A DNA stretch of 64,000 nucleotides, taken from positions 1-64,000 of the forward strand of contig LLCB01000191.1 of NCBI GenBank assembly GCA_001414345.1. The letters run 5' to 3'. Of this stretch, positions 23,157 through 33,093 are shown piece by piece. Under the pieces are notes generated by a model. That model did not search any database. It saw nothing but the letters and a program-made list of their open reading frames with translations, and was not told the origin of the DNA. The first letter of the stretch is position 1. Every line of letters starts with the position of its first letter. The translations under genes were made by a program, and so were the position numbers. Source of the DNA: Hymenoscyphus infarciens. Its lineage: Eukaryota > Ascomycota > Leotiomycetes > Helotiales > Helotiaceae.

Positions 23157-23640
23157 TCATTCATCTGCCCACAGGACTTGTGACCCCTTGCGTACACACA
23201 CTCTACCGTCGTTGTACGGGACTTTCAACCAAAGAACCTTAGTCAGCTCAGGCCGGCGATCCAAACATTCAACCTCATAATTCAAAACCATGTGTGCCAC
23301 AAATATATTCATTTCATTCAAGGCAAAAAAAGCGACCGGGACAGGCGTGCTTGCCGAAGCCGAATTCTAGAAAAGCATCGTCCAAGGTCGCTGTGGATTT
23401 GTTTTTGTTTCCGCTCTCGATTTTTGGTGTGCCGTCACTCTGCTCTTTTTTAGTACTGCTATTGTGTTCGCTTCGTTCCGGGTTGAAAATACTGCGCACG
23501 AGGCTTGGCGGTGTGAAGCGAATTGGATTGAACCGGTTAGCGTCCGTATAAATATCCTCATCGCGATGAATAGGATCCGTAGGTGCAGCGCTCACCGTCT
23601 TAAAAGGAGCGTTGACTTCTCCATTTGGGCTTTGAAGCAA
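23157..23640 (-). pseudogene. C-terminal fragment of cytochrome P450
   Basis: The minus strand carries the heme-binding region FGFGKHACPGRFF, preceded by the typical HRDEDIYTDANRFNPIRF segment. Directly after GRFF, a run of seven T (coding strand, 23325-23331) shifts the frame. With six T the frame continues as ALNEMNIFVAHMVLNYEV... to a TGA at 23157, a normal P450 C-terminus. The N-terminal three quarters, with the I-helix and ExxR motif, are not found upstream. It is a truncated, frameshifted remnant and fits the neighbouring cluster relics. A sequencing error in the homopolymer could explain the frameshift but not the truncation. Confidence 0.8.
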
Positions 23641-24533
23641 AATTCAGTGAGGGCGAACTGGAAGGGATGTGATAACCTGTAGCTCGAGGTAACCTCGCTG
23701 CGACACACAATCTTTTCTAAACCATAGGTACCTTCCTACTTTTGACACAGTTTCTATCGAGGTATCTATGAAATATAAGTCATTGAAGAAGCTCTTTTCC
23801 TCTACTACTTAGTTTGATATTTAGCTGACAGCAAACTAGTTGAGTGATTTTCAAGGGCTTCCTACTCTTCCAGTATGAAAATATAGAAGCTATCTATTTA
23901 ATCCAACTTAAAAACAACCGAGTAACAGTTCTAATGCTTTTGGTTTGAAGTCTAATATGAAAATTCTCAAAGACCTAGTAATAGGTCGTGAAAAATTAGA
24001 ACTTAGCTGCTTTGTACCTCAGTCTATTTAGTATAAATCAATAAATCTAAAGAAAGGATTATCTGAGATGTTTACGATATTGCATCTGTCTTAAAGTTAC
24101 ATTCTTCCTTTTGTTCTTTTATACTTTATTCAACAATTACAACATTGCTTAATCTTGTCTTAGCATACCAAGAATTAGTTATAAATTACTCTCTTTAGCT
24201 AACTTAGTATCCAGAAATATCTGGGGTATTTAAATCAAACAAAAATTACATTGATAAGAACCTATACTCTAACAACTTAGAACGTTCCAAACTTTAGTTA
24301 ATTGACTTTACTACTTTAAATACTTGCGAAGAACATATAGGACAGTTGAAATTACAAGACTTATTGCTTAATACTACAAAGCAGTGACATGGTTGGTCAA
24401 TATCACAACTAGTGAATAAAGCATACCAGAACACGAATCGAGGATTTCAAGAACTTAATTACACTAGACGATTTTGTGAAACGGCGGCAGCGAGAGAGTA
24501 CATAATGCCATACGATTACGGAAAACGAAGCAC
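23641..24533. other. AT-rich gene-free stretch
   Basis: AT-rich, with partial loss of CA/TG that is milder than in the three strong RIP blocks. No ORF of interest. It separates the relic cluster from the small gene that follows. Confidence 0.6.
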
Positions 24534-25432
24534 TCAAGCTTCCTTTCTTTGTCTCTTCTGCGCTCCTCCCAACTCCTCGGCAGAGCTTCTCCTTTTATTA
24601 TCACGCGGTCTCGCGCTTTCAATGCGCTTCTGTTGTAGTCTATTCTTTCGTCTGCTCGTCTCAAGCCACCCATCCAACGTTTTCAACATCTTTTCCTTCC
24701 CCTCTTTCGTCTTGTAGAATCCAATGTCCTCTTTGTACTGTAGGTAAGAATGGGCCCATTTCCTTGCCTCGATAGCGAGGGAATGCAAATGCAATTCAAG
24801 AACCATGACTCGCTGAGGGTAATCTTCATAATCGTCCACCTCCTTTAGCTTTTCCTCTAGATTGGAACCAGAGGGATCGAGTCCGATTTCTTTCTGTTGT
24901 TTGTTTGAGAATGCTGTCGAGTGTTTTGATTATTTGGTGTTTTTCCCGCTGTAAGAATTTAAATAACCGATGGCGGATTGTCTCCTGGTACCAGGTTTTA
25001 AAAGATCGGTGAAATAAAAATTATACATGTGACGTGGTTTACTTACATATACTAGTTCTTTTTTCGTAACAGGTTCCTCTTTTTCGAATCCCTCTTCGCC
25101 TGGTGTCTTCGCTTCTGTATAAAGCTTAATGAACCTAGCCTCGTCCTTTGCTGAAAATCCCGACTTTGGAATAGGCTCGTCTTCCTTCTTCAAAATAACT
25201 GTGAATTCCTAACCCACACAATTAGTGTCTAACTCTCCAACATACAACTAGTATGAATTACCTTTGGATCCGCCCAATCAAAGTAAGTTTTGATGGCATA
25301 ACCACTACCTTCTTCACCTTCAAGCGCCCTGACTTCGAGGCGCTTATCTTGCAGTTTTATATTCTTATAGCCCGAGGAAATAAGACCTGGAGGAAAGTTG
25401 AGGTTTCCAATAATATAATGATATTTCATCAT
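24534..25432 (-). CDS. Hypothetical protein, three exons
   Basis: Open frames join through two introns: 25209-25261 (53 nt, GTAATT...TTAG, phase 0) and 24894-25046 (153 nt, GTAAGT...ACAG, phase 0). The product is about 230 aa, starting at the ATG at 25432. It is hydrophilic: an N-terminal part with FPPGLISSGYKN, an acidic middle (EEGFEKEEPVTKKEL), and a basic, helical C-terminus rich in Lys/Arg (SRRKNRLQQKR, KKRQRKEA-like end) that could bind nucleic acid or act as a nuclear signal. I do not recognise a domain. The second intron is longer than usual, so its acceptor is less certain. The in-frame joins support a real gene, perhaps lineage-specific. Confidence 0.55.
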
Positions 25433-25435
25433 CAC

Positions 25436-26880
25436 CTCCTCTTCACTAAAGTCCGGTGAGTTTGTGGAGGCGGACTACTCCTGCCCATTGGTAATTGGCG
25501 CTCTTAGATTTCTCCATTTTTGAGAGTTTGAGTTAGTTGATGAGGTTTGAAACTGGGAAACTTTAATTTGGTTGATTGAAGCTGATGAGACTTGGAATCT
25601 TGGTGTGTTTCATTGGCAATTTAATTAGTTTGGTGGGGTTATTCAGGATGATATCAACAGAGAGCTTTTAACGACGTTTTCAGTTGTAGAGGGTTTATGT
25701 TCTTTTTCACAAATCTCTTAAAACTTTTAGTTCCATTAGAAAAACAGAACAAACATAGTTCTAATACCATGTAGTTAAGTTTCAGAAGTCCCAATTCCCG
25801 GGTTCAGTCAAGCAGCATACCCATTGCCTCCAAAACGCAGCGACGTTCTATAGACCCGGAGAAATTGAAAGATGCGAACTCTAGAAATTAGGAGGGATAC
25901 GACAAAGTTAGACATTTTCTCACGATTCCATATTCAGCAGACCTAATAATTTTCCAATCTTTCGCATACAAGGCCCAAAACAATATTAATTCCTACGATA
26001 TAATATATACATATTCTATTGTTCGCCACGCCGCTTAGGAAGAAAATATCAATAAGGAGCGAATGATTGCATAAATTACAACACTTTTGTTGACTCCCTT
26101 GTCCTTAAATCTCAAGTGTCTCAAGTGTCACAACCTCTAGTTAAATGCGAGTAAGTAAGTGAGGATCTGGGTACTTACTCCTCCGTGTTAATATAACACC
26201 TTGTGATAGAGCAGTAATCAGAAGTTATAAGAGTCCGCACAGGGAGCCATTATCTTCTAGAAATCCAACGCAATTAAATATCACCGAGTATCTTTCCGAG
26301 CATATATTCTCCAAGAGATTTCCGCTAGTATCTAAACTTTTAAGTATAATAAGATTTTCAATCATCCTTCTATATATATCAAAACACTCTTTATCCCCAC
26401 GTTATCTTCTAAAACGCCCAAATTAGTTATGTAAAATAAAGGAAACGTAACTCAAAGATAAATATAACTAATAGCCACCGAGTATCTTTATTTTCACGTA
26501 ACTTCCTATATTAATTTAATTATATAACTTCTTCTAGAATAACATCTTTTATCAAGTATATTATACTCGCTGAAACCAGCGTACATATCTCTCACACAGT
26601 ATTCAGTAAGAGAGAAAAACATTTCAAAGAAATACTTAATCATCTTAAAACCCTTAATTTAAGGTGGAAGCGGTAGAAGCAAGCGGCTCGCCATCTAAAG
26701 CATAGAATTAATTAGCAAAAACCCAGCACCTATTAATCCGTCTCTCAGGAAAAAAAAAGTATATAGAACTACACCAAAAAAAAAAAAAAAAAACAAAACC
26801 CAGCTCGAAAGTTTTATTTATTTCTTTCGCTTCTCATGCCATTTTAAAACAAGAAACAGAGCTGTCTGTCATTCTCGAGC
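25436..26880. other. AT-rich intergenic stretch
   Basis: About 1.4 kb of AT-rich sequence without a supported gene. The phrase CACCGAGTATCTT occurs at about 26284 and again at about 26479, hinting at eroded repeats. A poly-A run of nearly 20 lies at about 26776-26795. A CTCGAGCT direct repeat follows near 26,874. Confidence 0.5.
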
Positions 26881-27160
26881 TCTCGAGCTCTGACAAGAAC
26901 AAGGGGGTCCTCGGTCTTGGGTCTTGGGTCTTGGCACCCGACCCCAAAAATAATCGACCGATATCAGATACTCCGTACTAGTATCGCGACAAACCACCCG
27001 TCAACCCTCAAGCTCCCTCCCCATCGCCAAACCTCTCATCCGAAAGTCAATTCTCCAGGTACCCACCGACCCTCCCACCTCTCGAACGTCCTCAAAACCC
27101 TCATACTAACCACACCAAACGCAGACGTCTACCTCACCACAACTCTCCTCCAACCCTACA

Positions 27161-27205
27161 ACCATCCAATCCCTCACCATCCAATCCCTCACCATCCAAC
27201 CCTCC
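27161..27205 (+). repeat. 15-bp minisatellite in 5' leader
   Basis: Two exact copies and one variant copy of ACCATCCAATCCCTC lie about 100 bp upstream of the mL53 start codon. A 7-bp triplicate (GGTCTTG) lies at 26913-26933. Both are in the likely promoter or 5' leader. Confidence 0.8.
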
Positions 27206-27307
27206 AACCCACCAGCTCCCTCCCAACCAGCTCCCAACCATCTTTCCCAACTCCCCTCGAAAAAACATCCACCATCCACCACCTCCCTCCCCAGCCTCGC
27301 CAAAAAA

Positions 27308-27882
27308 ATGATAACAAACTTCCTCACCTCATTCCGCACAGTCTTCAACCCCTTCTCGCCCAAAGCCAAAACGGCACGCATAATCCTCTCCTTCCTGCCC
27401 CCCGACGCCCGACAAACGATGCAGATCAACACCAAGCTGCTCCCGCGGACATCCACAGAGCGAAGTTTTGTCGAGGTGAAATTTAGTAAGGACACTTTTT
27501 TTCTTTTATTCATTCTTTTCATTTGCAAGGAAGTATGCTTGCTTGCTTGCTTGCTAGCTACATGCATGGATCTGCGACTGCAACTGCAACTGCAACTGCA
27601 ACTGCAACTGCTGGAGATGGAGATGGATATGCATCTCAATGGGTTCTGTGATTATGAGACGGAGTTATTTACTGGCATATATTCTGCGCGAGTTACCTTT
27701 GCGAGTGCAATTACATCCATCACATCATTATTTCAGATTAGATGCTAACATCTTTACCCTCCACAGAAGACGGGAAGGAAATGCGCCTCGACGCCGAGAA
27801 ACTAGGCATCAAAGGCGTGGTGGAAGAAGTCGATCGCCATTCGAGAATATTATCAAGACAAGCAGAGTTGACAGGGAATTGA
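27308..27882 (+). CDS. mrpl44: Mitochondrial large ribosomal subunit protein mL53
   Basis: Two exons (27308-27485 and 27767-27882) encode 97 aa, the size of yeast Mrpl44 (98 aa). The N-terminus MITNFLTSFRTVFNPFSPKA and the motif LPPDARQTMQINTKLLPR are typical of this family. The C-terminal part continues KFKDGKEMRLDAEKLGI. The protein is a structural component of the mitochondrial 54S ribosomal subunit. The intron is 281 nt, long for this genome, and holds a (GCTT)n tract and five CTGCAA units. Donor GTAAGG, acceptor CACAG. It is convergent with the pyrophosphatase gene, with 399 bp between the stops. Confidence 0.88.
27578..27607 (+). repeat. CTGCAA hexanucleotide x5 in intron
   Basis: Five perfect CTGCAA units lie inside the mL53 intron, preceded at about 27535-27556 by a GCTT tetranucleotide tract. 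The repeats account for part of the unusual length of this intron. Confidence 0.85.
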
Positions 27883-28281
27883 GTTTTGCTACTTGCCCAC
27901 GATTGGAAGGGGAGCATTTTGGAATTGTATTACACACACCAATGGCATAAGGGAAAGGCGTTTATTGCTACGATATTGGCAAGATTTCGCAAGGGGTTGG
28001 TGGAAATATCCCCCCACGGGGTGCTTGGGATGTATACAGATGGCGCCCAATCATGGAATTGTATTACTATTGTACATTACAAACGGAGGGGGGTGATATT
28101 TGAGAATATGAACGAAACAAACACCACTTCACGTATAAGTGGAGAGAAATTCAATTGTTTGTGCATCGTAGCTCATCTATTCCTTTTTTCAGTTCCTTTT
28201 TTCTACCGAAGTAGTAAATGAAGAATTCCGTTTATGGTTATAGTAAATTCCAATGGCTTGTCCTTTCTGCAATTTAAGCCT

Positions 28282-29438
28282 TTAAGCAGCAGCTCCGCTG
28301 ATGAAGAACCACTTGTCAATACTTGGGTCAATTGGTGCAGGGGCGAGGCTCTCGTTTGCCGGGATAGGAGGGAGTTGGTTGAAGTCAACACGAGCGGGGG
28401 ATTGCTTGACGGTCAAGTTGGTACTAAAATGTTTAGTAAAAAGATATTTAGAACGACACAGATGGAGACTTACACAGAAACATCACCTGGTTGGGTCTTG
28501 CCGGTGATGAGCTTCTCCCAAGCCTCGGCACACTCACGGACAATGTCAGTGGCATACCTTTCTCATAATTAGCATTTATTCCTTCTCACTTGGAAAAGTA
28601 ATACTCACTTTCGGTTCTTGCACTCTCCCGTGAAAGCAAATTGGTTCTCTGGCTTTCCATCTGGGATTTTGTAGATTCTGAACCACTCATTGGTAGCACG
28701 CAAAAGACCAGGAAGGTGTCTCTCAACATCCTCGACATCGTTAAGCTTTGGTGCCAATGGATCGTTGACATCAATGACGATAACCTTCCAGTCAGTCTCC
28801 TCCTCATCAAGCAAAGCCATAACACCAAGGACCTTGACTTGCTTGACTTGACCTGGGTATCCGACCAACTCTCCGATCTCGCAGACGTCCAATGGATCGT
28901 TGTCACCCTTGGCCTTGGTCTCAGGGTGAACTACATTGGGGTCCTCCCAAGTCTAGATGGCGGGTCAGAAAGATTGGTTTGTGCTACGAGAGAATCGGCC
29001 TCACCTGTGGGAAGGCACCGTAGTTCCAGAGGTAACCCTTGTGAGGGAAGCAGTTGCGGACGAAACGAAGCTTGCCCTTCTTGACATCCTGCTTGATTGG
29101 GTTGAGAAGGTCCTCCTGCAGAGTATTAGGAGGTGTGTTTCTATCGTTTGATATGAGTAGGAAGGTATACCTTGGAGATCTATTTGGAATTGAAATGTTA
29201 GCCTTGGTGCGGGGTCAAACGAGGAATGGAGGGGTTATTTGAATCAACCACTCACCTCCATTTTGGCATTGGTCCATCTTGGAATCTCAACGACCATGTT
29301 CAGGATGGTTTGCTCTTGGTTGGCATAGAGGGGGATATCGTGGAAGGGGGAAATAGGGACGCCATCCTTCTCGATGAAGACGCGGTGCTCCAAGGTGTTT
29401 GGTGCTCCGACCTTGCGGACTTTGTATTGGGAAGCCAT
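28282..29438 (-). CDS. ipp1: Inorganic pyrophosphatase
   Basis: Six exons (29438-29256, 29179-29171, 29115-29005, 28952-28609, 28557-28474, 28423-28282) encode 290 aa of a family I soluble pyrophosphatase, the usual fungal length. It hydrolyses PPi to phosphate and drives biosynthesis. Signature regions are clear: [45 protein letters not shown] (metal-binding Asp residues), and [15 protein letters not shown] with the following [14 protein letters not shown]. Exon 2 is a 9-nt micro-exon encoding Ile-Ser-Lys, flanked by AAATAG and GTATAC; it is needed to keep the conserved AKMEISKEDLL sequence. The start MASQYK matches cytosolic homologues; an in-frame upstream extension is listed separately. 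The C-terminus ends WFFISGAAA. Confidence 0.93.
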
Positions 29439-29768
29439 ATTGGTGGTATGACTAGAGGGGGTGGTGTTGATGGATTGAGATGAGGAGGAAGTCGAGAAGT
29501 GTCGAGCGATTTGTTCCGAGCGGGCGAGAGAAGGGGAGTAAGAGCAATTTTTGTTGGAGGGGGTGGAGGTGGTGGAGGGGGTGGATGGCGCCAGAGTGGG
29601 AACCGGGGTGGGCAGGCTGGCGAACGAAAGACGTCGCAGCTGCCGGTGGTGGACGAAGTGCAGGGGAAGGAGAGCACAGCGACTTGCTTGTCGCGGCCAG
29701 TTGGAAATGGAAATACTAGCAGCACCAAGAGAGCGCGTACAGGCTGAAAGAGGCAATGAGGCTGGCAT
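29439..29768 (-). other. In-frame N-terminal extension, possible presequence
   Basis: The pyrophosphatase frame stays open for 110 codons upstream of MASQYK, back to an ATG at 29768. The extension is rich in Ser, Thr, Pro and Arg with few acidic residues, starts [18 protein letters not shown] and has [16 protein letters not shown] before the core. This resembles a mitochondrial targeting peptide with a cleavage-type RHFST site. Alternative starts could give mitochondrial and cytosolic forms from one gene. The CT-rich low-complexity middle means it could instead be plain 5' leader. Confidence 0.45.
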
Positions 29769-30209
29769 CTACTTATAAGCAACAACTTCTAGACTCGATA
29801 GGCCGACGATGCTGACTACAATACAGGACTAGATGCAGGTGCTTAGAGTAGTAAGGGCAGTTTGGGAGGAGGTGGAAAGGGGGGGGGAGAATTGAAGCGT
29901 GTCGAAGTGAAGCGTGTCGAAGTGAAGCGTGTCGAAGTGAAGCTGTATTTGCCGGTCCCAGCCCCAGTACCCTAAAGGCCTTTTCCTTTTGGCCTGTGCT
30001 GTGCCATTGCCATTCATTGCCATTGCCATTGGGCCGAGAGGCTCTGGAACACCATAAATGCCCATCGGCGATAAGAAATGCCCTGGAGTTCACGATAAGG
30101 CGTCCCGTCCACCTCTCCCGTCAGACTCACTAAATTTATTTCCACCCACCAAGAAAGCCCGCCTGCCTCTACCACCCATTCTTGGAGTCATCTCGTGCAA
30201 TGCAATGCT
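29769..30209. promoter_or_regulatory. Divergent promoter, pyrophosphatase/Dus2
   Basis: This 441-bp interval separates the outermost pyrophosphatase start (minus) from the Dus2 start (plus) and must carry both promoters. It contains a 15-bp minisatellite (29894-29938) and short tandem runs of CATTGC. No specific factor site is claimed. Confidence 0.55.
29894..29938 (+). repeat. 15-bp minisatellite, three copies
   Basis: Three perfect copies of GAAGCGTGTCGAAGT plus a partial fourth lie between two divergent genes. Confidence 0.9.
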
Positions 30210-31529
30210 ATGCAACGCTTCACCTCTGCCATCATGACCTCCGCTGCCAAACGCGTGCCCATCCCCCGAAAGGGAGTTGATTACAGAGGCAAGATTGTTC
30301 TTGCGCCCATGGTCCGGTCAGGAGAATTGCCTTCAAGACTGCTTGCACTTCACTATGGCGCAGATTTGGTTTGGGGTGAGTATCCTCGAAAGCTACTTCT
30401 TTTAGCATCTACTAATACTTTTTCTCTAGGCCCCGAAACCGTCGATAGATCCATGATTGGAACCACTCGAAAGGTCAACGAAACCCTCAACACAATCGAC
30501 TTTTCCCGATTCCCCTCGCATGGTCATGCGCATGGCGCAAAAGATCCATCACAAGACTCAAAAGAGAGTCTTATCTACCGTCTACATCCAGAGCGGGAAG
30601 GAAACAGGCTTATATTCCAAATTGGTACCTCGGACCCAGAAAGGGCCGTTGAAGCCGCTCGAATAGTCGCAGCAGATGTGGCGGGAATAGACGTAAATGC
30701 AGGATGCCCAAAACCTTTCAGTACACATGGTGGAATGGGCGCTGCTCTTTTACAAACACCGGACAAACTATGCTCGATTCTCGAAGCATTGGTCAAGGAG
30801 ATAGTTCCGGAATTCGAGATTGGAATCAGTGTCAAAATACGATTGCTGGAAACACCCGAAAAGACGGAAGTCTTGGTTCGAAAACTCTGTGCTACTGGCA
30901 TCACAGGTCTCACAATCCATTGTCGAACAACCCCCATGCGACCACGAGAAAAGGCCATTCGAGAACAACTGAGGATGATTGCAGATATCTGCCGAGAAAG
31001 CGGCGTAGCATGTCTCATGAATGGGGATGTTGCGAACCGAGCAGAGGCAGAACAACTTGTTCAAGAATTTGGGGTGGATGGTGCCATGATTGCAACAGCA
31101 GCCGAGTCGAATTCCAGTTGTTTCAGGGCCGAAGCTGATGGTGGTTTAGCTCCATGGAAAGAGGTGGTCGAGAGATACATCACATCTTGCATGAGTCTCG
31201 ACAATCGTTGGGGGAATACAAAGTATCTACTCGCTCATCTGGTTCCCAGCAAAGAACCTGCACATCAGGAGGTTTTGCACACCAAGAATCACCAACAGGC
31301 AATCAAAGCTCTTGGATTCGACCGTCTTGAAACCGAAGCACGAGAAGCAGATGAACGACTTGGGCTCTTGGAACCTGAGAAGATGGGTCGAAGGGGGAAG
31401 AAGAATAAGACGGCCGTTGCTGCTAGTGGTAACAATCAAGGCAATAAGCAAGAGAAGAGGAATAAAAAGAAGCTTTCGAAACGAGGCGTTGAGAATACCC
31501 CTCCTGCTGTTGCTACTCTCAATGGGTAG
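30210..31529 (+). CDS. dus2: tRNA-dihydrouridine(20) synthase Dus2
   Basis: Exons 30210-30375 and 30430-31529 encode about 421 aa, or 8 fewer residues if the ATG at 30234 is used. The FMN-dependent enzyme reduces uridine 20 in the tRNA D-loop. Visible hallmarks are the TIM-barrel start KIVLAPMVRSGELPSR, the catalytic-cysteine region DVNAGCPKPFSTHGGMGAA, SVKIRLLETPEKT, the phosphate-binding TIHCRTTPMRPRE, and LMNGDVANRAEAEQL. The C-terminal 60 residues are Lys/Arg-rich (RRGKKNKT, QEKRNKKKLSKR), probably for RNA binding or nuclear import. No double-stranded RNA-binding domain is seen. The 54-nt intron (GTGAGT...TCTAG) is a multiple of three and has no stop, so retention would insert 18 residues. 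Confidence 0.93.
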   Translation: MQRFTSAIMTSAAKRVPIPRKGVDYRGKIVLAPMVRSGELPSRLLALHYGADLVWGEYPRKLLLLASTNTFSLGPETVDRSMIGTTRKVNETLNTIDFSRFPSHGHAHGAKDPSQDSKESLIYRLHPEREGNRLIFQIGTSDPERAVEAARIVAADVAGIDVNAGCPKPFSTHGGMGAALLQTPDKLCSILEALVKEIVPEFEIGISVKIRLLETPEKTEVLVRKLCATGITGLTIHCRTTPMRPREKAIREQLRMIADICRESGVACLMNGDVANRAEAEQLVQEFGVDGAMIATAAESNSSCFRAEADGGLAPWKEVVERYITSCMSLDNRWGNTKYLLAHLVPSKEPAHQEVLHTKNHQQAIKALGFDRLETEAREADERLGLLEPEKMGRRGKKNKTAVAASGNNQGNKQEKRNKKKLSKRGVENTPPAVATLNG

Positions 31530-32103
31530 ATCCAAACGCTGCATAGCTATCCTAGGGAAGGCATATACCAGCATCCGAGAGGACATGGAAAACATTTTAG
31601 GCGGCGTTTGGAAAAGAGGTATACCAAAGGCTTACAAAAAGCCAGTCATGGAACGGCGTTTTGACAAGCATGTAGATATTTTTCATTTACTTTGATACCA
31701 ATCTCAATGGCTCCATCGATGTTTTCAATTCATTGGCTTTGCGGAAATGGCACTCACTGCATAGGGAAGGCACCAGTAATTTGATCCAGGGAAGGGTGCC
31801 TCTAGACTTTCCCTTCAATTGTTCAATCAACACTCGGCAACGCAAGTCTAATTGTCCCGCAAAGCTCGACAATTTCAAAAAGAATTAACGCCTTTAGACA
31901 ACCGTCACGAATTCCCAGGCGGGGCCATATCAAGCTTCAAGGGGGCATGAAGACCATTTCGGGGCAATTCTCAAGGTATACCAAGAACCATGGAACGGGG
32001 ATTTCATAACAAATGTAGATCCTTTCATCTACTCCAATCCCACTCCATGCCCCTCATCCTTTTAAATATAAACATCGAATGCAAAACCTCCCCTCATCAC
32101 TTC
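31530..32103. other. Intergenic, diverged internal duplication
   Basis: This lies between the convergent Dus2 and copper-transporter genes. Segments near 31,618-31,690 and 31,975-32,040 share AGGTATACCAA, CATGGAACGG and ATGTAGAT in the same order with indels, so they look like an old local duplication. No gene is supported. Confidence 0.4.
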
Positions 32104-33093
32104 TCAACCACAACATAAAGTCGCCTCTTCTTGTGGTCCAATGCCGCTTTTTCATAATTAGCAGTTGATTTGTTTGGGTTGGAAGGGAAAGAGGGGTGAG
32201 AAGGAGAGAAGGAGAGAGAAGAAGACAAACCTCAAATCAATCGTCTCCCACCCAAAAACAAAAGCCCCCAACCACGCCCCGATAATAATACAAATAATCA
32301 AATACCCATTATAATACATAGCCAACAACATGACAAAGTACGCCACGGTAAACTGCAGCATGTGGAACGTCGCCCGCACCGCCTGTTGGAAGAGATTCGG
32401 GCGGAATTGTATCGGTGCGCCGCCCCTACCCATACCCATACCCATACCATTACCGATCGGCTTCTCGTCGTCGGAGAAGGACTTTTTCGGGTTGGGTGGG
32501 GGGCGCCTGAGGGACCGCTGGAATTGCCGTGTTATGTGACGGTCGTATTCTTTGGCTGTGCGGCGGAGGAATTCCAGCGTCATTACTAGGAGGATGACGC
32601 CGATGCAGGAGCCGGCGAACATGCCGTTGGAGGTTATGTGCCACGAGGTGGAGATGAAGCAGGCGTCTATTGTGTACCAGTTCCAGAGCATCTGTGGGTT
32701 GTGTTAGTTGGTGTTTTTGGGGCGGAGTTGTTTTGGTGGGGTGGTGGGAGGGGAGATGGAGGGAGATTTGGAGCTTCGAGGAGGATTCGAGAACGTCTGC
32801 TTTGCTTGCTGGACTCGATTGGACTCGATTGAATTGAATTGAATCGAATCGAATTGGTCCGCAGTCTTTGCAAGTTCCCCATTAAACTCTCTCTTGCTTA
32901 CCCCTCCCACATCGCAATCCAAAGTCGCACCGCACCCAAAGACCCGATAATGAATGAGAGAATCGAAAAGAAACAACCTTAGACTTACACTCCCAACCTT
33001 ACAAGTCCCAACATCCATATCCATATCCATATGCGTCGCACTCGTCGTCGCAGCAGCCGCCGCCGCCGTCGATGTCATCGTAGCCATATTCAT
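32104..33093 (-). CDS. Ctr-family copper transporter
   Basis: Three exons (33093-32989, 32691-32231, 32146-32104) with introns of 297 and 84 nt encode 202 aa. The short N-terminus carries Met motifs (MNMATM, HMDMDMD) that bind Cu(I). The family signature MLWNWYTIDACF follows, then TM1 (MFAGSCIGVILLVMTLEF), a basic cytosolic loop with Gly-Met repeats, and TM2/TM3 holding MLLAM (MxxxM) and GAWLG (GxxxG), both needed for the trimeric pore. The last exon gives a tail ending ATLCCG, the Cys-rich end common in fungal Ctr proteins. Without the last splice the frame would run into unrelated sequence. It is likely a plasma or vacuolar membrane copper importer. Confidence 0.88.

Noticed and set aside
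27106..27639. 177-aa minus-strand frame over mL53
   Set aside because: Antisense shadow of the leader, first exon and repeat-rich intron of mL53.
28586..29084. Frames on both strands over the pyrophosphatase gene
   Set aside because: Shadows of the conserved pyrophosphatase exons.
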